Shown: in pieces, positions 16,091-24,728 of the stretch
Layout of the letters: every line of letters begins with the position of its first letter
Position numbering within the stretch: position 1 is the stretch's first letter
From: an uncultured Sediminibacterium sp.
GTDB taxonomy: Bacteria > Bacteroidota > Bacteroidia > Chitinophagales > Chitinophagaceae
Length of the DNA stretch: 64,000 nucleotides
Direction: 5' to 3'
Assembly (NCBI GenBank): GCA_937911175.1
Contig: CALDSE010000029.1
Location: 20,958-84,957 of the forward strand
Program-made: the position numbers and the translations under genes
The notes under the pieces: model-generated
The model's database searches: none
What the model was told of the DNA's origin: nothing
Seen by the model: the letters and a program-made list of their open reading frames with translations, nothing else

Positions 16091-16875
16091 TGAAGGATGA
16101 GATTCATAAACTATTAGACCAAAAAGTAAAGCAGTACAACCATATTGAATTTATTGGGAAGGACCCTATTTGTATTCCTCATTTATTTACAAAGCAGCAA
16201 GACATTGAAATTGCTGGTTTTTTCGCAGCCATTTTTGCCTGGGGCAATAGAACCACCATTATTAATAAAAGTAAAGAACTACTGGAAAGAATGGACAATG
16301 CACCCTATGCTTTTTGTATCGGGCATCAAGATAAAGATTTAAAGAAATTATTGGGATTCGCGCACCGAACATTTAACGATACCGACTTACTCTATTGCAT
16401 TGAATTTTTTAAAAAGCATTATTGTAAAAATGAAAGTTTAGAAACAGCCTTTTTTAAAACTGGAAGCATTGATTTAAAAAATGAGCTCTTCGCTGTAGAA
16501 AAAGCACTCATACATTTTCAAGATTATTTTTTCTCTTTAGAAGAAGCACCTGCAAGAACTAAAAAACATATTGCTAGCCCTATGACGGGATCAACTTGTA
16601 AAAGATTAAATATGTTTTTACGCTGGATGGTGCGAACTGATAAACAAGGGGTAGATTTTGGTGTATGGAAAAGCATAAGCCCAGCAGCACTTATTATGCC
16701 TATTGATGTACATGTAGCAAGGGTTTCAAGAGCTTTAGGTATTGTAAAAAGACCCCAAACAGATTGGCAAACTGCTATTGAATTAACCCATTATTGTCGA
16801 ACTTTGGATGCAAAGGACCCTGTTAAATACGACTTCGCTTTATTTAGTCTAGGCGTCATAGAAAAATTTAATTAA
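16090..16875 (+). CDS. TIGR02757 (DUF2400) family protein
   Basis: A 261-residue soluble protein matching the TIGR02757 family. Visible hallmarks are DPICIPHLFTKQQDIEIAGFF at the start of the core (about 25-45), FAAIFAWGNRTTIINKS behind it, and the conserved block NMFLRWMVRTDKQGVDFGVW near 176-195 followed by SPAALIMPIDVHVARVSRALG. The His and Asp residues of the last block suggest a HhH-DNA-glycosylase-like fold, as proposed for this family, but no activity is established. It is coupled to the upstream trans-sulfuration gene and followed 5 bp later by a small gene. Confidence 0.85.
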   Translation: MKDEIHKLLDQKVKQYNHIEFIGKDPICIPHLFTKQQDIEIAGFFAAIFAWGNRTTIINKSKELLERMDNAPYAFCIGHQDKDLKKLLGFAHRTFNDTDLLYCIEFFKKHYCKNESLETAFFKTGSIDLKNELFAVEKALIHFQDYFFSLEEAPARTKKHIASPMTGSTCKRLNMFLRWMVRTDKQGVDFGVWKSISPAALIMPIDVHVARVSRALGIVKRPQTDWQTAIELTHYCRTLDAKDPVKYDFALFSLGVIEKFN

Positions 16876-16880
16876 AGCGC

Positions 16881-17162
16881 ATGGAAATAAATTTATTGGC
16901 ACTAGAGAAATTAAGTACCCCAGATTTAGAAACGATGATTAATGAATTGATTAAAGAAGACTTTTCTAAATTAGTACAACTGCTTTATCGAATTGATGTT
17001 TCAGAAGCGAAGCTAAAAAATATATTACAAGCCAACCCGAATGAAAATGCGGGAAAATTAATTGCACAAGTAGTAATAGAAAGACTAGCTGCTACTAAAA
17101 AAGCTAGAGAAAGTTTTTCAACCAAGCCACCTACCATAGATGACGACGCAGAAAGGTTGTAG
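16881..17162 (+). CDS. Small conserved-looking protein of unknown function
   Basis: A 93-residue, mostly helical, acidic/polar protein with no signal peptide, membrane segment or cysteine. The middle has the regular leucine spacing of a helical bundle (LIKEDFSKLVQLLYRIDVSE) and a NPNENAGKLIAQVVIERLAA segment; the C-terminal 20 residues look disordered. I recognise similar short proteins in Chitinophagaceae behind TIGR02757 genes but no named family. It begins 5 bp after the TIGR02757 stop, so it belongs to the same operon. Confidence 0.7.
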   Translation: MEINLLALEKLSTPDLETMINELIKEDFSKLVQLLYRIDVSEAKLKNILQANPNENAGKLIAQVVIERLAATKKARESFSTKPPTIDDDAERL

Positions 17163-17207
17163 TGCTAATAATATAGATAGAAAAATAGATAAGATTTTAT
17201 AGTTAAA

Positions 17208-17906
17208 CTATAAATCTCCTAAAAGCGGTCTCATTACAATATCTTCCACCACTGCTTGTGGGCTTAATTGAGTCGCTGCAAAAATCATCTTCGCAATATC
17301 CTCGGCTTCCATAATACGAGAAGGCGCTACCCCACTGCCCGCCCAGCTATTGGTATAAGTAGCCCCAGGATAAACACCTGTTACTTTAATGCCTTTATCT
17401 TTTAATTCTTCTCTTAAGTTTTTTGAAAACCCCTCTAAAGCATACTTACTAATACTATAAGAGCCTCCTTGCGGATAAGCATGTAAAGAAGCAATAGAAC
17501 AAATATTAAAAATATGTCCAGCCCCTGCTTTTATCATGGCAGGAACAATGGCACGTGAAGTATGATAAGCAGAATACAAATTCGCTGCTATTTGTGATTC
17601 CAAAACATCCTGTTCTTCCTCCATTAAATTACCTGGTAAGAAAAAACCTGCGTTATTAATTAAAATATGAGGGGTGCCCAAACTCAAACACCAATTTCCA
17701 AAGGCATTGCAGTCGGCTTGCTTAGATAAATCGGCCTGCTTGCTATGTATAATTGCATTAGGATATTTTTTCTGCAAACTTTCAGTGGCCTCTTTTAAAC
17801 GAGAAGCCGTTTTGCTGCAAATACATAATGTATGGCCTGCAACTGCAAAGGCTTCTGCCACTGCATATCCAATTCCTTGTGAAGCACCTGTAATAAGAAC
17901 CAGCAT
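17208..17906 (-). CDS. Short-chain dehydrogenase/reductase
   Basis: A 232-residue classical SDR. The cofactor motif TGASQGIG is at 6-13, NNAG at 84-87, a serine-rich NICSIAS at 134-140 supplies the catalytic Ser, and YSISK at 150-154 holds the Tyr and Lys. It lacks the acidic residue after the second strand (ICSKTASR instead), which favours NADPH. It is soluble. The substrate is not predictable; 3-oxoacyl or sugar/alcohol reduction are both possible. It lies alone between convergent and divergent neighbours. Confidence 0.92.
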   Translation of the reverse strand: MLVLITGASQGIGYAVAEAFAVAGHTLCICSKTASRLKEATESLQKKYPNAIIHSKQADLSKQADCNAFGNWCLSLGTPHILINNAGFFLPGNLMEEEQDVLESQIAANLYSAYHTSRAIVPAMIKAGAGHIFNICSIASLHAYPQGGSYSISKYALEGFSKNLREELKDKGIKVTGVYPGATYTNSWAGSGVAPSRIMEAEDIAKMIFAATQLSPQAVVEDIVMRPLLGDL

Positions 17907-17987
17907 ATAATTAATTTATAGATAATCTAAATAAAGAATAAAGATAAGGCGCAAAATTGTAAATTCGTTCAATACAATTCAATATCG

Positions 17988-18683
17988 ATGCCCTATAAAG
18001 ACCTGTTTTTTGATCTCGACCATACTATTTGGGACTTTGAATTAAATTCCAAAGAAACCTTATGGGATCTACATCTTAAATATGAATTAGAGGCAAAGGG
18101 CATCAACAATTTTGATGAATTTTACAGTATATACAGTGTGCACAATCACAAGTTATGGGACAGGTATTCCAAGGGTTTTATTAAACAAGAAGAATTAAGG
18201 TGGAAGCGTATTTACTTAAGTTTACTAGATTATAAAATTGCCGACGAAGCCCTGTCTAAAGAAATGTCCGTTGACTACTTAACTATTCTTCCTGATAAAA
18301 AGAATTTATTTCCTTACACTATTGAAATTTTAGAGTATTTAAAAAGCAAGGACTATTCAATGCATTTAATTACCAACGGATTTGAATCGGTGCAGTTTAA
18401 AAAAATTAAGAACTCAAATTTAGCGGACTATTTTACCGAAGTCATTACTTCAGAAGCTAGCAATAGCTTAAAGCCCAATAAAGAAATTTTTGAGTACGCT
18501 TTAAAAGTTTCGAATGCAAATGTAGAGACTAGTATTATGATTGGAGATAATGAGGATGCTGATATTCAAGGGGCCATTAATGCAGGTATGGATTCTATTT
18601 TTGTAAATCACTTACAAATACAACCTACTGTACCTGCCACACATACCATTACACATTTAAAGGAATTGGAAAATATATTCTAA
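17988..18683 (+). CDS. YjjG-type HAD nucleotidase
   Basis: A 231-residue haloacid-dehalogenase phosphatase of subfamily IA resembling YjjG, the noncanonical pyrimidine nucleotidase that cleans up modified nucleotides. Motif I DLDHT is at 9-13 (nucleophile Asp9), motif II ITNG near 125-128, motif III Lys in SLKPNKEIF near 161-169, and motif IV MIGDNEDADIQGA near 181-193. The helical cap lies between motifs I and II. The name rests on the characteristic DLDHTIWDF opening; another HAD-IA phosphatase is the alternative. Confidence 0.85.
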   Translation: MPYKDLFFDLDHTIWDFELNSKETLWDLHLKYELEAKGINNFDEFYSIYSVHNHKLWDRYSKGFIKQEELRWKRIYLSLLDYKIADEALSKEMSVDYLTILPDKKNLFPYTIEILEYLKSKDYSMHLITNGFESVQFKKIKNSNLADYFTEVITSEASNSLKPNKEIFEYALKVSNANVETSIMIGDNEDADIQGAINAGMDSIFVNHLQIQPTVPATHTITHLKELENIF

Positions 18684-18730
18684 AGACTTAGAATAACAAA
18701 GCTTTTATTTATAAAAACTAGTAGCCCGCA

Positions 18731-19387
18731 TTACCAACTAGCAAGAACAGTAACACCGCCTTTTACTACATCGCCAATTTTTGCATGAATTTTTGTACCC
18801 ACTGGTAAGAGTAAATCTACCCTGCTACCAAATTTTATAAAACCATATTCATCGCATTGTTTGAAGGATTGTCCCACTGTTGTATAGTTACATATTCTTC
18901 TGGCTAAAGCGCCTGCAATTTGTTTGCATAAAATACTTCCTTTACTATTCTCCACTACCACCGACCATCTTTCATTATCGGTAGAAGATTTTGGATGCCA
19001 GGCTACTAAAAATTTACCAGGATGGTATTTATTATATACAATATTCCCTGCAATCGGTAAACGGTTCACATGCACATTGGCAGGACTCATAAATACACTT
19101 AATTGTATTCTTTTTTCTTTATAAAATTCATCGGGCTCGACTTCTTCAATCACCACCACTTTACCATCGGCAGGGGAAACAATAGCATCATCGCTAATGG
19201 TTAATGCACGAACAGGCATTCTAAAAAAAGATACAATGAACAAGAAAAAAGCAACTGTTATAATAAATACCCCCCATGCACCAATGGCAGAGATAGGAAA
19301 TAGGTAAGAAAAATTTAGCATATTCAAAACGCCTACGAATATAGCAATCAATGAAATGGTAGCCGTCCCTTCTTTATGTATAGTCAT
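18731..19387 (-). CDS. psd: Phosphatidylserine decarboxylase family protein
   Basis: A 218-residue, short-form Psd that converts phosphatidylserine to phosphatidylethanolamine. Two membrane helices (about 9-30 and 33-55) anchor it. SPADGKVVVI at 71-80 and VFMSPANVHVNRLP at 98-111 hold the conserved Asp and His. The self-cleavage site is FGSR at 186-189, giving the pyruvoyl group from Ser188 (LGST in long-form enzymes). It lies 30 bp downstream of cdsA on the same strand, a sensible phospholipid-synthesis pair. Confidence 0.92.
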   Translation of the reverse strand: MTIHKEGTATISLIAIFVGVLNMLNFSYLFPISAIGAWGVFIITVAFFLFIVSFFRMPVRALTISDDAIVSPADGKVVVIEEVEPDEFYKEKRIQLSVFMSPANVHVNRLPIAGNIVYNKYHPGKFLVAWHPKSSTDNERWSVVVENSKGSILCKQIAGALARRICNYTTVGQSFKQCDEYGFIKFGSRVDLLLPVGTKIHAKIGDVVKGGVTVLASW

Positions 19388-19417
19388 TGTGTAAATTTAG
19401 TGGCAAATGTAAAACAT

Positions 19418-20278
19418 CTAAAACAGAATCTGAAGAATTAACCATACAAATGGAGTGGCAAATAAGATAGAATCAAACCTGTCTAAGAAACCACCATGGC
19501 CTGGCATCATGCTACCACTGTCTTTCACGCCGGCCAGCCTTTTTAATCTGCTTTCTAGTAAATCTCCAAAATTACCTGCAATAGAGGCAATTAAACTAAT
19601 ATAGAAAATGTATTTCTCTTGAATTGGCACCACCAAGGCCATTCCCTTAGAGACAATTAATACTGATAAAATAATGCCGGCAATAGTACCCTCCCATGTT
19701 TTATTAGGTGATATAGGAGACAAAGGCGTTTTACCAATAACAGAACCCACTAAATAAGCCATCGTATCATTCACCCAAATTGAAACAATTAATAATAAGG
19801 GGATAGAAAAAGTCCAACTACCAAAATAGGTATTGGTCATAAAACTTTTTAATTGAAAAAACAAAGACAAACACATAGGTATATATACCAAGCCCGCAAT
19901 AGAAATAGCAAGGTTTTGTAGACTAAACTTTTTAGAAAAAATATCGACAATAATCATTAAGGCAACCACAAAGGGAAGTACTCTACTACCTAAAAATTTA
20001 ATACTTATTCCACTAATGGTTAAATCTACGGGGCCCAATGTCATCATCATTAAACAACCTACTACTAATAAGCCCCACTTATGCACAGCACTTATGTTTT
20101 GATAACTTGGATAAATAAGTGCTAATAATTTTTGATACTCATACAAGCAACCTAATTGTATGATTAAAAATAAAGTAAAAAAAGACCAGTTATTCCAAAT
20201 CAAACCTGTTAACATGATAATGACAAAAACAATTGCAGACAGGGTTCTTTGTTTTAAAACAGATGCGTTAGAAGCCAT
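19418..20278 (-). CDS. cdsA: Phosphatidate cytidylyltransferase
   Basis: A 286-residue polytopic inner-membrane enzyme making CDP-diacylglycerol from phosphatidic acid and CTP. About seven or eight helices are visible. The family signature lies at the C-terminal end: SPISPNKTWEGTIAG near 187-201 and then GDLLESRLKRLAGVKDSG followed by PGHGGFLDRFDS, with the conserved Asp and Lys residues of the metal/CTP site. It is 30 bp upstream of psd and just downstream of a DUF2007 gene on the same strand. Confidence 0.95.
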   Translation of the reverse strand: MASNASVLKQRTLSAIVFVIIMLTGLIWNNWSFFTLFLIIQLGCLYEYQKLLALIYPSYQNISAVHKWGLLVVGCLMMMTLGPVDLTISGISIKFLGSRVLPFVVALMIIVDIFSKKFSLQNLAISIAGLVYIPMCLSLFFQLKSFMTNTYFGSWTFSIPLLLIVSIWVNDTMAYLVGSVIGKTPLSPISPNKTWEGTIAGIILSVLIVSKGMALVVPIQEKYIFYISLIASIAGNFGDLLESRLKRLAGVKDSGSMMPGHGGFLDRFDSILFATPFVWLILQILF

Positions 20279-20308
20279 AGAAAAAATTATAAATTTGTAA
20301 AGAATATT

Positions 20309-20527
20309 TTAAGATTCAACTGAATTAATTTGAATAGTAGAAATTAGCGCCTGGGCTTTTTCAAACATATCCGAAGGTACATATACTTCTACTTCTCCTA
20401 AAAAAACATAGGAGGAATCTTGCTTATTGAGTGTTTTTGCGGGTATTTCATTTTCGTTTAAAATACCCATCACCATTGAAGAGGCAGCTAATTGACTGCT
20501 ACTAAATACTTTTTTCCAATCCTGCAT
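20309..20527 (-). CDS. DUF2007 domain-containing protein
   Basis: A 72-residue protein with the DUF2007 'putative signal transducer' pattern: an N-terminal WKKVFSSSQLAASSMVMGIL helix, NENEIPAKTLNKQD in the middle, and EVEVYVPSDMFEKAQALI near the end, a small alpha/beta fold related to PII-like proteins. No export signal. Its start lies 26 bp inside the CPBP protease gene, so the two are translationally coupled. Function is not established. Confidence 0.82.
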   Translation of the reverse strand: MQDWKKVFSSSQLAASSMVMGILNENEIPAKTLNKQDSSYVFLGEVEVYVPSDMFEKAQALISTIQINSVES

Positions 20528-21407
20528 CTGAATGAACGTTTTTTAATTTTTTTAATAAATAGTAAACCCCTGCCAAGGCCAGCAGTCCCCAATAGATAGG
20601 TAAATTATCATCCATCAACTGATCTACCTTCGCTGGATTATTTCTAATCGAATATAAAGCGACTACGGCAATTCCATTGTTTAAAAAATGTAAAAGTATG
20701 GGTAGCCAAATGGTTTTTGAATAATAATAAATATAGCCAAGTATTATGCCCAAGGCCATTCTAGACAAAAAACCAAAAAAAGAAAAGTGAATGGCACTGA
20801 AAAAAATAGCCGTTAAAATAATGGCGGCATAAGGTTTCCCCGTTAAATCCATTAATATTTTTTGAAGCGTACCTCTGAAATAAACTTCTTCAATGACGGA
20901 AGGTATGATAGCCACTGCAACTAGTGCGTAGGCTAAATCCATTAATGAATTCATATGGGTCATGGACAACATCGCTTTTTTATACTGGGCTTCTAAATCT
21001 TCGGCCCAATTTTTAAAATTAGTGGGTATAGGAATTTTTTCTGTCAAACTTCCTAATGCACCACTCAGTACTAAACCAGTGAGCGCTAATAATATAACAA
21101 TACCTATTTGTTGGTACGATTTTACAGCAGTAAAACCTAAATGATTGTACCAATTTTCTTTTGCCATTAGGGCTAATACAATACTCGGTAATCCAAAGGC
21201 AATAATGGAAGCCAAGGCATTGGCCAACTGTGCCATGGAAGCATATTCGGGCTGCAGGAGTACTTTTTGCATATCTGCAAACGGAATATGCAATAAGGCA
21301 GCCACTAAAGAAAAACTAATGAGTGCCCCTGCAATCATGCCAATACCAGTAAGCCCTAAAAAAAGGGCTATTCTCATTGGAGGTCTCATATCAAATAATT
21401 GGTACAT
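20502..21407 (-). CDS. CPBP family intramembrane glutamic endopeptidase (Abi/CAAX type)
   Basis: A 301-residue membrane protein with about eight helices. The CPBP motifs are present, numbered from the ATG used here: EEVYFRG at about 173-179, with the catalytic Glu pair and Arg, FSAIHF with His near 207, and LPILLHFLNN with His near 240. Homologues cut prenylated proteins or small peptides within the membrane; the target here is unknown. ATG at 21407 is chosen over an upstream TTG (21413); ATG at 21389 is also possible. It overlaps the DUF2007 gene by 26 bp. Confidence 0.87.
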   Translation of the reverse strand: MYQLFDMRPPMRIALFLGLTGIGMIAGALISFSLVAALLHIPFADMQKVLLQPEYASMAQLANALASIIAFGLPSIVLALMAKENWYNHLGFTAVKSYQQIGIVILLALTGLVLSGALGSLTEKIPIPTNFKNWAEDLEAQYKKAMLSMTHMNSLMDLAYALVAVAIIPSVIEEVYFRGTLQKILMDLTGKPYAAIILTAIFFSAIHFSFFGFLSRMALGIILGYIYYYSKTIWLPILLHFLNNGIAVVALYSIRNNPAKVDQLMDDNLPIYWGLLALAGVYYLLKKLKNVHSDAGLEKSI

Positions 21408-21410
21408 TTG
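21403..21410 (+). promoter_or_regulatory. Putative -7 element of the dus gene
   Basis: TACATTTG fits TAnnTTTG, with a TTG at 21377-21379 placed 23 bp upstream. It lies 36 bp before the dus start and overlaps the first codons of the divergent CPBP gene. Confidence 0.45.
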
Positions 21411-21446
21411 CAATCGTATCAGTTAGATGCAAGATAATGAATTCAT

Positions 21447-22484
21447 ATGGTTTCTATAGGTCCTATACAATTACCCGATTTTCCTCTATTACTCGCTCCT
21501 ATGGAGGATGTAAGCGACCCGCCATTTAGAGCGGTCTGTAAGGAAAATGGGGCCGATTTAATGTACACCGAATTTATAAGCAGTGAGGGATTAATTCGTG
21601 ATGCCATCAAGAGCAGACAAAAATTAGACATCTTTGATTATGAGCGTCCTGTTGGTATTCAAATATTTGGAGGAGATGAGGAAGCCATGGCCCTTTGTAC
21701 CAAAATTGTAGACACAGTGAATCCCGATTTAATTGATATTAATTTTGGATGCCCCGTTAAAAAAGTAGTGACCAAGGGAGCAGGTGCCGGTGTTTTAAAA
21801 GATTTAGATTTAATGGTAAGATTAACAGAGGCCGTGGTAAAAAGTACCAACCTTCCTGTAACAGTCAAAACAAGATTAGGCTGGGATGAAAGTTCTAAGA
21901 ATATTCATGAAGTAGCTTTAAGATTACAAGATGTGGGCGTCAAGGCTTTAGCCATTCATGGTCGCACCAGAGTGCAAATGTATAAAGGTGAAGCCGATTG
22001 GACTTTAATTGGTGAAATAAAAAATGACCCACGTATTCATATGCCTATTTTTGGAAATGGTGATATTAATTCGCCAGAAAAAGCATTAGAATATAAAAAT
22101 AGATATGGCGTAGATGGTATTATGATTGGCCGCGCTGCCATTGGTTATCCTTGGATTTTTAGAGAGATGAAACATTTTCTAGCCACAGGAGAAAGAAGAG
22201 CCGACCCCACCATTGAAGAGCGTGTAGAAGTAGCAAGACAACACTTAATAAAATCGATGCAGTGGAAAGGACCTATTGCAGGCATCAACGAAATGAGAAG
22301 ACATTATGCCAATTATTTAAGAGGGCTTCCGAATATTAAAGAATATAGAAATAAATTAGTGCGCATTACCACTCAAAAAGAGATTGAAGAAGTCTTAGAT
22401 GAGATTAAAGAAAAGTACAAAGACATTGTGATTGAATCGGGTAAAATTGTTTTAGAAAACTACCACGAGCACTGCCCTATTTAG
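21447..22484 (+). CDS. dusB: tRNA-dihydrouridine synthase (DusB-like)
   Basis: A 345-residue FMN-dependent enzyme that reduces uridines in tRNA D-loops. LLLAPMEDVSDPPFR at 14-28 opens the TIM barrel, INFGCPVKKV at 98-107 holds the catalytic Cys102, GAGAGVLKD at 111-119 and HGRTRVQMYKGEADW near 171-185 are flavin and substrate contacts, and GNGDI and GIMIGRAAIGYPWIF bind the FMN phosphate. The C-terminal helical domain (RRHYANYLRGLP) contacts tRNA. DusB is the usual single Dus of Bacteroidota. Confidence 0.94.
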   Translation: MVSIGPIQLPDFPLLLAPMEDVSDPPFRAVCKENGADLMYTEFISSEGLIRDAIKSRQKLDIFDYERPVGIQIFGGDEEAMALCTKIVDTVNPDLIDINFGCPVKKVVTKGAGAGVLKDLDLMVRLTEAVVKSTNLPVTVKTRLGWDESSKNIHEVALRLQDVGVKALAIHGRTRVQMYKGEADWTLIGEIKNDPRIHMPIFGNGDINSPEKALEYKNRYGVDGIMIGRAAIGYPWIFREMKHFLATGERRADPTIEERVEVARQHLIKSMQWKGPIAGINEMRRHYANYLRGLPNIKEYRNKLVRITTQKEIEEVLDEIKEKYKDIVIESGKIVLENYHEHCPI

Positions 22485-22518
22485 CTAGTCTAATTTTTAA
22501 ATACCTAATAAACGAGCT

Positions 22519-23196
22519 TTATTTTTTTTCAATGGCTTCAATCACTGAAGTATCTAGTGGGTCCACTGTCATAGGAAAATAATTAGTAAGCGTCCCTTCT
22601 TCATTCACTAAATATTTACAAAAATTCCAAGCAGGCTCTTGATTATTCCAACCATTAATAGCCGTGCTAGACAACCACTTAAATACTTCGTTTTGTTCAT
22701 TCTTTTTTATAACAATTGACTTTGCCATTAAGGGAAAACTTACTCCATAATTTTTTTTACAAAAAGCAGCAATAGTTTCATTGTCCTTGGTTTCTTGCCC
22801 TTTAAAGTCATTGGCAGGAAAGCCAATCACTACAAGGCTTTCAGCATATTTTTCTTGTAATTTTTCTAGGGCTTCATACTGTCCTGTGAAACCGCAATCG
22901 CTAGCGGTATTTACTATTAATACTTTCTTTCCTATTAAAGAAGAAAAATTAAAATCCTTGCCATTGATATCTTTCGTCGTTAAACTATAAAAAGAAAAAA
23001 TTGGCGTTTTATTTTCTTTATTAAACTGAATTTGTTTTTTACCCGCTCCCTTACCTGACCACATGATGGCCGGGTAAATTGTTTTCAAAACAGATTGACG
23101 ATAAGACATACCTTGTTTTTTCATAAGCAGTGTAGCAGTCACTAAAACACCTAAAGCGATGGCAATTTTTATCATAACATTTTTTTTATTTTTCAA
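22519..23196 (-). CDS. Glutathione peroxidase-like thiol peroxidase, membrane-anchored or exported
   Basis: A 225-residue peroxidase. Residues 8-24 form a hydrophobic segment (MIKIAIALGVLVTATLL) acting as anchor or signal. The GPx domain starts near 66: the peroxidatic Cys101 sits in NTASDCGFTGQYE, and WNFCKYLV at 190-197 supplies Trp190 and Asn191. The position of the usual catalytic Gln (NQF) reads NDF at 129-131. Non-animal GPx proteins generally use thioredoxin rather than glutathione. The extra Cys193 next to WNF may be a resolving residue. Likely periplasmic peroxide defence. Confidence 0.88.
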   Translation of the reverse strand: MKNKKNVMIKIAIALGVLVTATLLMKKQGMSYRQSVLKTIYPAIMWSGKGAGKKQIQFNKENKTPIFSFYSLTTKDINGKDFNFSSLIGKKVLIVNTASDCGFTGQYEALEKLQEKYAESLVVIGFPANDFKGQETKDNETIAAFCKKNYGVSFPLMAKSIVIKKNEQNEVFKWLSSTAINGWNNQEPAWNFCKYLVNEEGTLTNYFPMTVDPLDTSVIEAIEKK

Positions 23197-23212
23197 TCTA
23201 TTTTATTTGAAA

Positions 23213-24580
23213 TTAACCAATTAATCTTTTTAATAACCAAGCCTTGCCTTTATAAGGCGGATATTTAAAACTAGGATCTATCCAAGTGGGTGTTTTTAAT
23301 ACCGACTTTGTATGCGTAAAAGTGTCAAAACTTAATTTGCCATGATAGCCTCCAGTGCCGCTGAAACCCCTTCCACCAAAGGGTAATTCGTGATTGGTAA
23401 TATGCATAGTGGCATTATTAACACAAGCCCCACCTGAAGGCACATTGGTTAACCAATAGGCTTCATCATTTTTATTTTCAGTGAATACATAGAATGCCAA
23501 AGGGTTTGGATTTTTTTGAATAATGGCCAAGGCCTCTTCTTTATTTGCATAAGTAAGGATAGGAAGAATAGGTCCAAAAATTTCATCCTGCATAATTTTT
23601 GCATCTGGTTGAACACCTACCATAATAGTTGGTTCAATAAATAATTTTTCTCTATTTGATTTTCCTCCATACACAATTTCACCATCCGATAAATAAGAAC
23701 TAAGACGCAACCATTGTTTATCATTAATTATTTTACCATAATGTGCTGAATTTTCTGCATCTGCACCATAGAATTTTTGAATGGCAATAATTAATTCTTT
23801 AATAAGTTCATCTTTTAAATGACTAGGCACTAATATATAGTCAGGCGCAATACACATTTGACCGCAATTAGAAAATTTTGGATTTGCTAAACGGCGCGCA
23901 GCTACTCTTAAATTGGCATCATCACAAATTACTGCAGGGCTTTTACCACCTAACTCTAAAGTCACAGGCACTAACTGTTCAGCTGCTAATTTGTAAATTA
24001 TTTTTCCCACCATGGTACTTCCCGTGTAAAAAATATGGTCGAACCTATTTTCTGAAAGTAGTGGTGGCAGCACAGTTGCGCCATCTCCTTCTAAATACAT
24101 CATATAATTATCAGGAAATAAAGAATGAATTATTTTTTGCATCACCGCCGCCGTCGCTGGGGCAAACTCACTAGGTTTTAAGACTGCACAATTTCCTCCT
24201 GCGATGGCTCCAATTAACGGAGTAAACAATAATTGAAATGGATAGTTCCAAGGAGCAATAATACAAACCACGCCCAAGGGCTCTTGAATGGTAAAACTTG
24301 AGGAGGGCATATTGACCAAATTGGTGGCAACCGATTTAGGCTCCATCCAGTCTTTTAAATGCTTAATGGTATAGTTTAATTCACTTAAGAAAAACCCTAC
24401 CTCGGTGGCCCAGGCATCTTCGTCGGTTTTTTTCAAATCGGTATAAAGTGCTTGATATAATTGTTTTTCGGCATCTAAAACGGCTTTTTTTAAGCGTTCA
24501 AGCTGTTGTATTCTAAAGACATAGGACTGGGTTGCGCCAGTGGCAAAATACGAACGTAGGTTATGAATAGTAGTAGACAT
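23213..24580 (-). CDS. Aldehyde dehydrogenase (class 3-like)
   Basis: A 455-residue NAD(P)-dependent aldehyde dehydrogenase. Counting from the ATG at 24580 (a TTG lies two codons upstream), it shows APWNYPFQLL near 109-118, the cofactor loop YTGSTMVGKI near 186-195, the general base Glu209 in TLELGGKSP, and the catalytic Cys243 in NCGQMCIAPDY. The short length, lack of a long N-terminal extension and a C-terminal FTHTKSVL are typical of the ALDH3 group that oxidises fatty or aromatic aldehydes. It is 16 bp upstream of the glutathione peroxidase gene on the same strand, suggesting a shared oxidative or aldehyde stress role. Confidence 0.94.
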   Translation of the reverse strand: MSTTIHNLRSYFATGATQSYVFRIQQLERLKKAVLDAEKQLYQALYTDLKKTDEDAWATEVGFFLSELNYTIKHLKDWMEPKSVATNLVNMPSSSFTIQEPLGVVCIIAPWNYPFQLLFTPLIGAIAGGNCAVLKPSEFAPATAAVMQKIIHSLFPDNYMMYLEGDGATVLPPLLSENRFDHIFYTGSTMVGKIIYKLAAEQLVPVTLELGGKSPAVICDDANLRVAARRLANPKFSNCGQMCIAPDYILVPSHLKDELIKELIIAIQKFYGADAENSAHYGKIINDKQWLRLSSYLSDGEIVYGGKSNREKLFIEPTIMVGVQPDAKIMQDEIFGPILPILTYANKEEALAIIQKNPNPLAFYVFTENKNDEAYWLTNVPSGGACVNNATMHITNHELPFGGRGFSGTGGYHGKLSFDTFTHTKSVLKTPTWIDPSFKYPPYKGKAWLLKRLIG

Positions 24581-24728
24581 AAGCAATGATTATTAGGCAA
24601 TTTAAGCCTTATTCCCGAAAGCAAAGCTCCATTTATTCGCTTATCAAAATAATTGTGAAAATTCAGAAATTTTTGATAATTTAACGTACTCATTTTAATA
24701 ATTATTATAAACCAAATAACGATTTGCT

